Of a stretch of 7,502 bases of DNA, positions 1 to 5,431 are shown piece by piece; positions within the stretch are counted from its first letter, which is position 1, and each line of letters opens with the position of its first letter. The translations under genes and the position numbers were made by a program. The notes beneath the pieces were generated by a model, which did no database searches, was not told where the DNA came from, and was given only the letters and a program-made list of their open reading frames with translations. Source of the DNA: an uncultured bacterium. GTDB lineage: Bacteria > Cyanobacteriota > Vampirovibrionia > Gastranaerophilales > Gastranaerophilaceae. The stretch spans positions 1-7,502 of the forward strand of contig CAMAGQ010000080.1 in the NCBI GenBank assembly GCA_945833895.1, written 5' to 3'.

Positions 1-17
1 AGCAATACATTTACCCC
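1..17. repeat. Partial copy of a dispersed repeat (left edge)
   Basis: The first 17 bases, AGCAATACATTTACCCC, recur exactly and in the same orientation at 5395-5411. An exact 17-base match between two intergenic sites of one 7.5 kb window is very unlikely by chance. The sequence diverges right after the final C in both places, so this looks like the common 3' boundary of a longer element. Its 5' part is cut off by the window edge here. It lies just upstream of the exported-protein gene that follows. The family is not recognised. Confidence 0.6.
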
Positions 18-46
18 TTGATGAAAAATTATTTATGCGGTATCAT
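18..46 (+). promoter_or_regulatory. Candidate promoter for the exported-protein gene
   Basis: TTGATG (18-23) and TATCAT (41-46) are separated by 17 bases, a plausible sigma-70-type pair. The predicted transcript start, about 7 bases after the -10 box, falls at or next to the preferred ATG at 53. That would give little or no leader. The match to consensus is moderate. Confidence 0.35.
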
Positions 47-52
47 GTTGTT

Positions 53-1006
53 ATGATAAAGAAGATAGGCTTACTTATAATTACACTTATGCTTTGCATA
101 TTATTACCCTGTGATGCTCAGGTTCTGACCGGCGGAGCATCAGATAAAGAAGTGCCTAAAATTTTCATTTATCATCTGCCTGACGATATAGTAAAATCCG
201 AAAACAACACTTTGAGTAAAGGCGAAACTCCGGTTGAGCAAACGAAAGAAACAACCGAAGTTAAACAAGATATAGTATCTGATGATATTACGGCGGACAC
301 ATCAGGCGAAACTGAAGAATTTGAAGACGAAGATATTTCTGATGAAAATTCCGAAACTGATATAGAAGAATATCAAATCAGCGATATGTACGCAGATGTT
401 TTGCACGGTTACGCACAGTATGATGAAGGTGAGGAGAACGCAATATTTCTTTCTGATACAGTATCAGATTTTCACGCAATAAAACTGATGAAACCTGCAA
501 AAGTTGATGCTAAAAAATATACCTACCTGCCGCAATCATCTCCGGGGTTATATTCCTCATTGAGTACGGTAGAATATAGTATTTCGCCTATTTCGGGAAC
601 AAGTTATGCTAAAAAAGGCGGATTTTCGGCAGGCACAATGTACAAACAGGGCATTGATTATGCCGAATTGGAACAATCCACAGGGGTATTTTCACGATAT
701 GAATCCAAGTATTTTGCGATAAGTACAGCTTATGAAAAAACCGTTAATTCTACAAATAACAATTACAACGATAATTTTTATCTTGCTCCCGAATTAATTC
801 TCAACCAATATTTTTCACTAAAAGAAGTTCTATCTGCGGATATTGCAAAGAACCGCAAAAAAGCCGAATTTATACTATCAATCAATCCGTTCGGCAAAAA
901 AGACACAGACAGACTTAGGTTTGAGTTGGGTACGAGTGCAACTTATGATGATACAAATGCTTTGCTAAAAAATCAGTTTAAATTTTCGACAAAATTCAAA
1001 TTGTAA
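53..1006 (+). CDS. Exported protein with acidic linker and beta-rich C-terminus, possible outer-membrane protein
   Basis: I do not recognise a named family. The 317-residue product starts with a typical signal peptide: MIKK, a hydrophobic core at about residues 5-19, then a likely cleavage after CDA near residue 22. Cys20 follows a Pro, so a lipobox is a poor fit. Residues 45-110 are rich in Glu, Asp, Thr and Ser and look like a disordered acidic linker. From about 165 to the end the sequence alternates polar with aromatic or aliphatic residues and ends in short strand-like segments (NQFKF, STKFKL). This resembles outer-membrane beta-strands, but the segment is short for a complete barrel. 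An in-frame ATG at 35 would add seven residues (MRYHVV before MIKK). I prefer 53 because it gives a standard signal peptide, though neither start has a good ribosome binding site. The next gene begins 65 bases downstream with its own promoter. Confidence 0.75.
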   Translation: MIKKIGLLIITLMLCILLPCDAQVLTGGASDKEVPKIFIYHLPDDIVKSENNTLSKGETPVEQTKETTEVKQDIVSDDITADTSGETEEFEDEDISDENSETDIEEYQISDMYADVLHGYAQYDEGEENAIFLSDTVSDFHAIKLMKPAKVDAKKYTYLPQSSPGLYSSLSTVEYSISPISGTSYAKKGGFSAGTMYKQGIDYAELEQSTGVFSRYESKYFAISTAYEKTVNSTNNNYNDNFYLAPELILNQYFSLKEVLSADIAKNRKKAEFILSINPFGKKDTDRLRFELGTSATYDDTNALLKNQFKFSTKFKL

Positions 1007-1022
1007 ATTTATCAATATATTT

Positions 1023-1051
1023 TTGTTTCTTTGAACTATTTTGTTTATAAT
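1023..1051 (+). promoter_or_regulatory. Promoter for the FtsB-like/TPR gene pair
   Basis: TTGTTT (1023-1028) and a perfect TATAAT (1046-1051) are 17 bases apart. The predicted transcript start is near 1058, just ahead of the AAGGGG ribosome binding site at 1058-1063. That leaves a leader of only about 14 bases. This promoter probably serves both the FtsB-like gene and the TPR gene that follows it closely. Confidence 0.6.
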
Positions 1052-1071
1052 CTAAGCAAGGGGAAAATATT

Positions 1072-1542
1072 TTGACAGAAAACTATTCGGAACAAAATGT
1101 TAATAATGAACAGAGAAAGAAACGTAAGAAGAAAAGGAAACTTCGTTACGATACCAAGTTCACCTGTCCGTTTTTCACATTTGTTCTGGGTTTATGCCTA
1201 ATCGAAATCGGCTACGGTGCGGTTTTGAATGTCAGTAAAATAGTTTCCTATCAAGGTAAACAGGCAACTTTGGAAGATTTATTAAGAAAAGCACAGTTGA
1301 GAAATAAAGATTTAAAAACTCAAAAAAAAGTTATAACTTCAGACAACAGCCTTGAAGGAATTGCCAGAAATAACCTTAAAATGGCAGGACAAGATGAGGT
1401 TCTGATTATAATAAATAAAAAAGTTGAGGATAAAAAGCCTAAAAAACACAAATGGAATATGAGCAAATTGTTCAAAAAAGAGAAAAAAGAAGAGATTAAA
1501 ACAGAAAATATCTACATTCCTCCTGAGGTTGTAGAAGAATAA
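1072..1542 (+). CDS. FtsB/DivIC-type septum formation initiator protein
   Basis: The 156-residue product has the layout of the FtsB/DivIC family, small bitopic proteins that bridge early and late parts of the cell division machinery. A very basic cytoplasmic N-terminus (Lys/Arg-rich, residues 15-24) precedes one membrane segment at about 31-54. A short extracytoplasmic coiled coil follows at about 57-88. Then comes the family's C-terminal pattern at about 93-115 (SLEGIARNNLKMAGQDEVLI), comparable to the usual 'E-x-I-A-R-x-x-L-x-M ... E-x-hydrophobic' block. A Lys-rich then acidic tail (116-156) extends beyond the usual family end. Translation starts at TTG 1072, supported by AAGGGG eight bases upstream; there is no nearby ATG alternative. 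The TPR gene starts 13 bases after the stop, so the two are likely co-transcribed. The family call rests on topology and motif; FtsB and DivIC cannot be told apart here, so no symbol is given. Confidence 0.75.
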   Translation: MTENYSEQNVNNEQRKKRKKKRKLRYDTKFTCPFFTFVLGLCLIEIGYGAVLNVSKIVSYQGKQATLEDLLRKAQLRNKDLKTQKKVITSDNSLEGIARNNLKMAGQDEVLIIINKKVEDKKPKKHKWNMSKLFKKEKKEEIKTENIYIPPEVVEE

Positions 1543-1555
1543 AGCAGGTGTAAAT

Positions 1556-3127
1556 ATGGAAAAAACTGAATGTGTTGATTATATAAAACAAGCATTTGAA
1601 TTGAAAGAATCCCAAAATTATAAAGTTGCTATTGAGCTGCTTTATAAAGCGTTGGAGTTGGAAAATGATAATGTCGAAATTTTGTTCCAACTCGGTGAAC
1701 TATACTTTTTGCTGAATAATTATTCCAGAGCAAGGCAATATATTTCAAAAGTGCTCCAGATTTCTCCCGAACATTTGAACGCTTTACAACTGGCTAAAAC
1801 AATTAACGAACGTGAAGGAAACGACACTAAAGTGCTTGAGTTTGCAAAAATTTTATTTGAAAAACACCCTTCAAGTCAAACCCTGAACGAATTACTAAAA
1901 GTCATGATTAATTTAAAAATGTTCGCACAAACAGAACAATATCAAAACAGCGAATATTTTACACCTGAGGTAAAGTTGGACTGTGCAAACGCTTTATATG
2001 ATGCAAACGAAAAAGAAAAAGCCAAAGCACTGCTTTCAGAATGCGATATGAAAGATGAAAAAGCAATTTTACTTTCAGGAAAAATCAAATTTGACGAAAA
2101 CAAAATTGAAGAATCAAAAGAAATTTTTTCACAAATTAAAAACTCTCAAAATCCTGAAGTTTTGAATTACAAAGGCTTATTTGAGTTGGAAAACATGAAT
2201 TTTATTGAAGCGATAAAAGATTTTTCAAAGGCAATCTCAATAGATAAAACAAATTCAAGATATTTTTACAACCTAGGGAATGCGTATTTCTACAACGGCT
2301 GGATGGAAGAAGCACAAAAAGCATACCGCAACGCTTTGCTTATAACCCCTGAAAACCTTGATTACAGATATTCTTTAGCGTACTTGTATTACGCAGAAAA
2401 AGAATTTACAAAAGCCGAAAAAGAAACCAACGCAATTATTGACGTTATGCCTCTTCATTCACAGGCACGTGTGTTAAGAGCGTTACTTCTTGAAAATAAA
2501 AAAGAATACATCAAGGCTCAGGAAATTCTTGAAGAAAACCTCAAAAACGGTTACGATGACGATTTTACAAAGAGTTCGCTAAGCAGGATTTACGCTGAAT
2601 TAAGTAATTTTGGCAAGGCAGAAACATTAATCAGTGAAATTCTTGACAAAAATCCTGAAAACCTTTCTTATATAACAGATTTGGCTGATATATATATCAA
2701 AGAAAGAAATTATGACGGTGCTTTGGCGTTAGTTCAAAGAAGCCTTGAGATTAACCCTAATTATATTTCAGGACATATTATGGGAGCAAAAATTGCCGGA
2801 CTAAAAGGTGATTACGTACAATCAAAAGACTTTGCACAAGAGGCTTTATCCCTTGATATAAGTTGTCCTGAGGGTTATTACTATATCGCTCTGGCTCGTG
2901 AACACGAAGGCGATATTGATGAGGCTGTTGAATGTATGAAACGTGCAATTTTATACGATTTGAACAACTCTGAATATTACCGTAAAATGTGCGAATTGTA
3001 TCAGTTGAAAAAAGATTACAAAACTGCGTTAGAATATATTACGGAAGCGGAAAATATTAATCCGTCAAACGAATACAAGTATATATATTCGGAATTGGTG
3101 AAAATCAACCGAAAACTCAAACCGTAA
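1556..3127 (+). CDS. Tetratricopeptide repeat protein
   Basis: The 523-residue product is built almost entirely of TPR helical hairpins, about a dozen units of roughly 34 residues. The clearest lie at about 6-37, 38-71, 202-233, 236-267, 270-301, 337-368, 370-401, 404-435, 437-469 and 471-502. They show the usual pattern of small and aromatic positions (for example YYNLGNAY-like and A-x-x-x-Y-x-x-A-L segments ending in NP or TP). Units between about 105 and 200 are more degenerate. There is no signal peptide or membrane segment, so it should be a cytoplasmic protein-interaction scaffold; no catalytic domain is attached. The ATG at 1556 has AGGTG five bases upstream. It sits 13 bases after the FtsB-like gene and probably shares its transcript, which hints at an envelope or division link, but the partner cannot be read from the sequence. 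Confidence 0.88.
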   Translation: MEKTECVDYIKQAFELKESQNYKVAIELLYKALELENDNVEILFQLGELYFLLNNYSRARQYISKVLQISPEHLNALQLAKTINEREGNDTKVLEFAKILFEKHPSSQTLNELLKVMINLKMFAQTEQYQNSEYFTPEVKLDCANALYDANEKEKAKALLSECDMKDEKAILLSGKIKFDENKIEESKEIFSQIKNSQNPEVLNYKGLFELENMNFIEAIKDFSKAISIDKTNSRYFYNLGNAYFYNGWMEEAQKAYRNALLITPENLDYRYSLAYLYYAEKEFTKAEKETNAIIDVMPLHSQARVLRALLLENKKEYIKAQEILEENLKNGYDDDFTKSSLSRIYAELSNFGKAETLISEILDKNPENLSYITDLADIYIKERNYDGALALVQRSLEINPNYISGHIMGAKIAGLKGDYVQSKDFAQEALSLDISCPEGYYYIALAREHEGDIDEAVECMKRAILYDLNNSEYYRKMCELYQLKKDYKTALEYITEAENINPSNEYKYIYSELVKINRKLKP

Positions 3128-3145
3128 ATAAATTGTAACGTTTGA

Positions 3146-3159
3146 GCAAAAATTTTTGC
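3146..3159. terminator. Weak candidate terminator hairpin
   Basis: GCAAAAATTTTTGC is a perfect 14-base palindrome lying 19 bases after the TPR stop. It is AT-rich and must lose central pairs to form a loop. The plus strand has only TTT after it; the minus-strand U-run is better but faces no gene in need of it. It also overlaps the -35 box of the next promoter, so it could instead be a regulatory site. Confidence 0.25.
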
Positions 3160-3183
3160 CTTTAAAAAAAAGAGAAATATAAT
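3156..3183 (+). promoter_or_regulatory. Promoter for the HExxH protein gene
   Basis: TTGCCT (3156-3161) and a perfect TATAAT (3178-3183) are separated by 16 bases. The expected start is near 3190, leaving a leader of about 26 bases that contains the GGAG ribosome binding site at 3206-3209. The -35 box overlaps the palindrome at 3146-3159. Confidence 0.55.
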
Positions 3184-3215
3184 ACTAATATATCAAGCAT
3201 TATTTGGAGATTAAG

Positions 3216-3902
3216 ATGGTATTAAAGAAGTTGTTGAAAAAGTTATTAGTAATTTCAGTGGTATTGCTGGCAATCCATACCTGCACATTTGCGGCAAAGT
3301 CACCTGAATTTACCATTCCGCACCAGTACCCTGCGAAATACACACCTGAATACATAAGCCAAATTACCCCGACATACAAAGATGTCGGAAAAGAAGAAGT
3401 GTTCTACGTTGCACTGGATATGCTTAAAGGTACTGAGGGAATGTTTTCAAGAAACGCAATTCTCGGGAATAACCTTTCACAACGTGCAATGCGAATTGAG
3501 TTTAGAGATTTGGGACAGATTAATCAAAGTTACGCAACATTTGACGCCCTTGGCTGGAAAAGAGGCAGAAATCTGTATATTTACATAAACAACAAACACC
3601 GAAATGCTCCGGCAGGTGCAATCGCGGCACTACTTTCGCACGAAGCACTTCATCAAGACGAATACAACTCTCTTGCCGAAGAAACTTACGCGTGGACAAT
3701 GGAAGCCGTTGTCTGGAACGATATTTTAAAAATGTACCCTGAAAGCAATCAGGAATCGAGCGAACTGGTTAAGCGTGAAAACACCCTGAAAAGACTTTTA
3801 GAAAAAGGTGACTTCACAAATAAATATATTAAAAAGGCTGTACTGTCTAATTCAGGATACAAAAATTTGCCTTCTTATTCTCCTGGATTTAATGATTTAT
3901 AA
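3216..3902 (+). CDS. Exported putative zinc metallopeptidase (HExxH motif)
   Basis: The 228-residue product has a clear signal peptide: a Lys-rich start, a hydrophobic core at about 10-22 and likely cleavage near residues 26-27 (TFAA). The mature part contains HEALH at residues 142-146, preceded by hydrophobic and small residues (IAALLS). This is the HExxH zinc-binding and catalytic signature of metallopeptidases. EE at 155-156, within AEETYAW and 9-10 residues later, could supply a third ligand on the same or next helix. The metzincin continuation HExxHxxGxxH is absent. I cannot assign a peptidase family, and activity is an inference. A TTG at 3204 would add four residues, but it would use the GGAG ribosome binding site as coding sequence. 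That GGAG lies six bases before ATG 3216, which is therefore the better start. The gene lies between a TPR gene and an S41 protease gene and has its own promoter. Confidence 0.7.
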   Translation: MVLKKLLKKLLVISVVLLAIHTCTFAAKSPEFTIPHQYPAKYTPEYISQITPTYKDVGKEEVFYVALDMLKGTEGMFSRNAILGNNLSQRAMRIEFRDLGQINQSYATFDALGWKRGRNLYIYINNKHRNAPAGAIAALLSHEALHQDEYNSLAEETYAWTMEAVVWNDILKMYPESNQESSELVKRENTLKRLLEKGDFTNKYIKKAVLSNSGYKNLPSYSPGFNDL

Positions 3903-3923
3903 AGAATTTTGAATAAATAATAA

Positions 3924-3952
3924 TTGTAATCAAAAAGTATATTGATTATGAA
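3924..3952 (+). promoter_or_regulatory. Weak candidate promoter for the S41 protease gene
   Basis: TTGTAA (3924-3929) and TATGAA (3947-3952) are 17 bases apart. The predicted transcript start is around 3959, at the very start of the reading frame. The -10 match is modest and read-through from the upstream gene is equally possible. Confidence 0.3.
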
Positions 3953-3961
3953 AAATCCTTG

Positions 3962-5209
3962 ATGTTAAATAGGTTTATGAAAAAATTCACCCGAACAATT
4001 TTATTTTTTATTGCGGCAACAGCAACGTTATTTGGTATAAATGCGTTTTATAACATCAATCATAATCCTATGCTGAATGTTGAAGAAAAAGTGGTTGATG
4101 TTTCGCAGGTTTCCCCGCAAAAGTTGTTCGACCATACCTGGCAGATTATAAAAAACGAGTATTATGACCCGAATTTCAATAAGCAATACTGGGTTAGGTG
4201 GAAAAACCATTACCGCGGCAAAATCAAAACCGAAGAAGATGCCAAAGTTGCCATTGATACAATGCTTGAAAGTTTAGACGACCCTTACTCAAGATTTCTG
4301 ACCAAGCGTGAATTTGCGGAACAAAACAGTTCAATCACCTCCAAAATCTCAGGTATCGGAGTTAATATCGTTAATGAATCAGGAAAAATCAGAATTATTA
4401 ACGTAATGGAAAACACACCGGCACAGTTTGCGGATTTGAAAGTTGACGATATAATCGTTGCCATTGACGGAATAAAAGCCAGCGGTCTGTCGCTTGCCGA
4501 GGTTTCCAATCTAGTGAAAGGTCCTGTAAATTCGTTTGTAAATATTGATATATTGAGAGATAATGATTTACTCAAGAAAAGAATTATCCGAAAAGAAATT
4601 TCGATAAAAACGGTAAAAAGTTCAATTGACAAAAACATCGGTTATATTCAACTTGCAAGTTTTATAAGTGCCTCTACCCCGAACGAATTTCTTGAAGCAC
4701 TTGAAAACACGAACGATACGGAAGGGCTAATCATAGACCTGCGAGGAAATACGGGCGGACTGCTTCCGAATGCCGTATTTATTTCAAACTTGTTTATCCC
4801 AAAAGGAAAAATCGTAAGTATTGTAGGGCGAAACGGCTATCATTACGATATTATGGCACAGGACACCAACGTAAATATTGATAAACCGATAGTTTTACTT
4901 GTTGACGGCACAAGTGCCAGTGCGAGTGAAATATTTTCAGGGGCAATGAAAGATTACCACCGTGCAAAACTAATCGGCACAAAGACTTACGGCAAAGGTA
5001 TGGTTCAAAAAATTATTCCAATGCCGAATGAAACAGGACTTAACTTGACTGTAGCCAAATACCTCACTCCAAAAGGTAAAGACATTAATAAACTGGGAAT
5101 TAATCCTGATATTGAAATGCCGTTGAAGAAAAAGGATATTCTGGCGAAACAAGACGTTCAGTTAGAAAAGGCAAAAGAGGTCCTGGTTGAAATGCTAAGC
5201 AAAAAATAA
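3962..5209 (+). CDS. Carboxy-terminal processing (tail-specific) protease, S41 family, with PDZ domain
   Basis: The 415-residue product belongs to the CtpA/Prc family of serine proteases, which cleave or degrade envelope proteins from the C-terminus. A signal or anchor segment (about 11-30) places the rest outside the cytoplasmic membrane. An N-terminal helical region with the familiar LDDPYSRFL segment (105-113) is followed by a PDZ domain at about 120-205 (GIGVNI, TPAQFADLKVDDIIVAIDG). The protease core has IIDLRGNTGG (257-266), the serine motif DGTSASASEIF with catalytic Ser320, and TYGKGMVQ with Lys345 and Gln349. The Ser-to-Lys spacing of 25 and Lys-to-Gln spacing of 4 match E. coli Prc (430/455/459), so it should be active. 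Length is normal for CtpA-type members. Start choice is uncertain: TTG 3959, ATG 3962 and ATG 3977 are in frame and none has a strong ribosome binding site; all keep the signal segment. The gene follows the HExxH protein by 59 bases. Confidence 0.95.
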   Translation: MLNRFMKKFTRTILFFIAATATLFGINAFYNINHNPMLNVEEKVVDVSQVSPQKLFDHTWQIIKNEYYDPNFNKQYWVRWKNHYRGKIKTEEDAKVAIDTMLESLDDPYSRFLTKREFAEQNSSITSKISGIGVNIVNESGKIRIINVMENTPAQFADLKVDDIIVAIDGIKASGLSLAEVSNLVKGPVNSFVNIDILRDNDLLKKRIIRKEISIKTVKSSIDKNIGYIQLASFISASTPNEFLEALENTNDTEGLIIDLRGNTGGLLPNAVFISNLFIPKGKIVSIVGRNGYHYDIMAQDTNVNIDKPIVLLVDGTSASASEIFSGAMKDYHRAKLIGTKTYGKGMVQKIIPMPNETGLNLTVAKYLTPKGKDINKLGINPDIEMPLKKKDILAKQDVQLEKAKEVLVEMLSKK

Positions 5210-5232
5210 TATTTGCATAGATTTATGTAATC

Positions 5233-5261
5233 TTGACATTGAAGTTTGTCTTGTGTATTCT
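5233..5261 (+). promoter_or_regulatory. Strong promoter for tRNA-Cys
   Basis: A perfect TTGACA (5233-5238) and TATTCT (5256-5261) are 17 bases apart. The expected start is near 5268, nine bases before the mature tRNA 5' end at 5277, leaving a short 5' leader for RNase P to remove. Confidence 0.75.
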
Positions 5262-5276
5262 ATACCTATGAAGTCT

Positions 5277-5348
5277 GGCGACATGGCCAAGTGGTAAGGC
5301 AGAAGCCTGCAAAGCTTTTATCCCCCAGTTCGAATCTGGGTGTCGCCT
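5277..5348 (+). tRNA. tRNA-Cys (anticodon GCA)
   Basis: A complete cloverleaf can be drawn by eye. The acceptor stem pairs GGCGACA (5277-5283) with TGTCGCC (5341-5347). The D-stem is GCC/GGC around AAGTGGTAA. The anticodon stem is GAAGC/GCTTT with one G-U pair, enclosing the loop CTGCAAA with anticodon GCA. The T-stem is CCCAG/CTGGG around TTCGAAT. The discriminator is T at 5348, as expected for cysteine tRNAs. The 3' CCA is not encoded; a T-run follows at once, so the tail must be added after processing. Confidence 0.95.
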
Positions 5349-5359
5349 TTTTTCTTTTT
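5348..5359 (+). terminator. T-run terminator after tRNA-Cys
   Basis: TTTTTTCTTTTT directly follows the acceptor stem. There is no separate hairpin, so if it terminates transcription the T-arm or acceptor stem of the tRNA must supply the structure. The next gene downstream faces the opposite way, which makes a stop here sensible. Confidence 0.4.
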
Positions 5360-5370
5360 CAAGACTTCAA

Positions 5371-5411
5371 GGGTGCGAACAAAAGTTCGGGTGGAGCAAT
5401 ACATTTACCCC
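5371..5411. repeat. Structured intergenic repeat, second copy of the left-edge repeat
   Basis: This 41-base stretch lies in the 83-base gap between tRNA-Cys and the convergent coiled-coil gene. It contains a 5-base-pair hairpin, CGAAC-AAAA-GTTCG (5376-5389). GGGT (5371-5374 or 5389-5392) can pair with ACCC (5407-5410). Its last 17 bases (5395-5411) are identical to window positions 1-17. No T-run follows either stem, so it is not a standard terminator. It may be a dispersed intergenic repeat or part of an RNA; which strand matters is unknown. Confidence 0.5.
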
Positions 5412-5431
5412 GTCAACTTTATGCCAGAAGA

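Noticed and set aside
1556..3127. TPR protein as an NlpI-type adaptor of the S41 protease
   Set aside because: NlpI is an exported lipoprotein, while this protein has no signal peptide or lipobox. Kept only as a loose neighbourhood analogy.
3204..3215. TTG start four codons upstream for the HExxH protein
   Set aside because: GGAG at 3206-3209 is ideally placed as ribosome binding site for ATG 3216.
4285..4638. Minus-strand reading frame inside the S41 protease gene
   Set aside because: Overlaps the strongly supported PDZ region and has no start signals.
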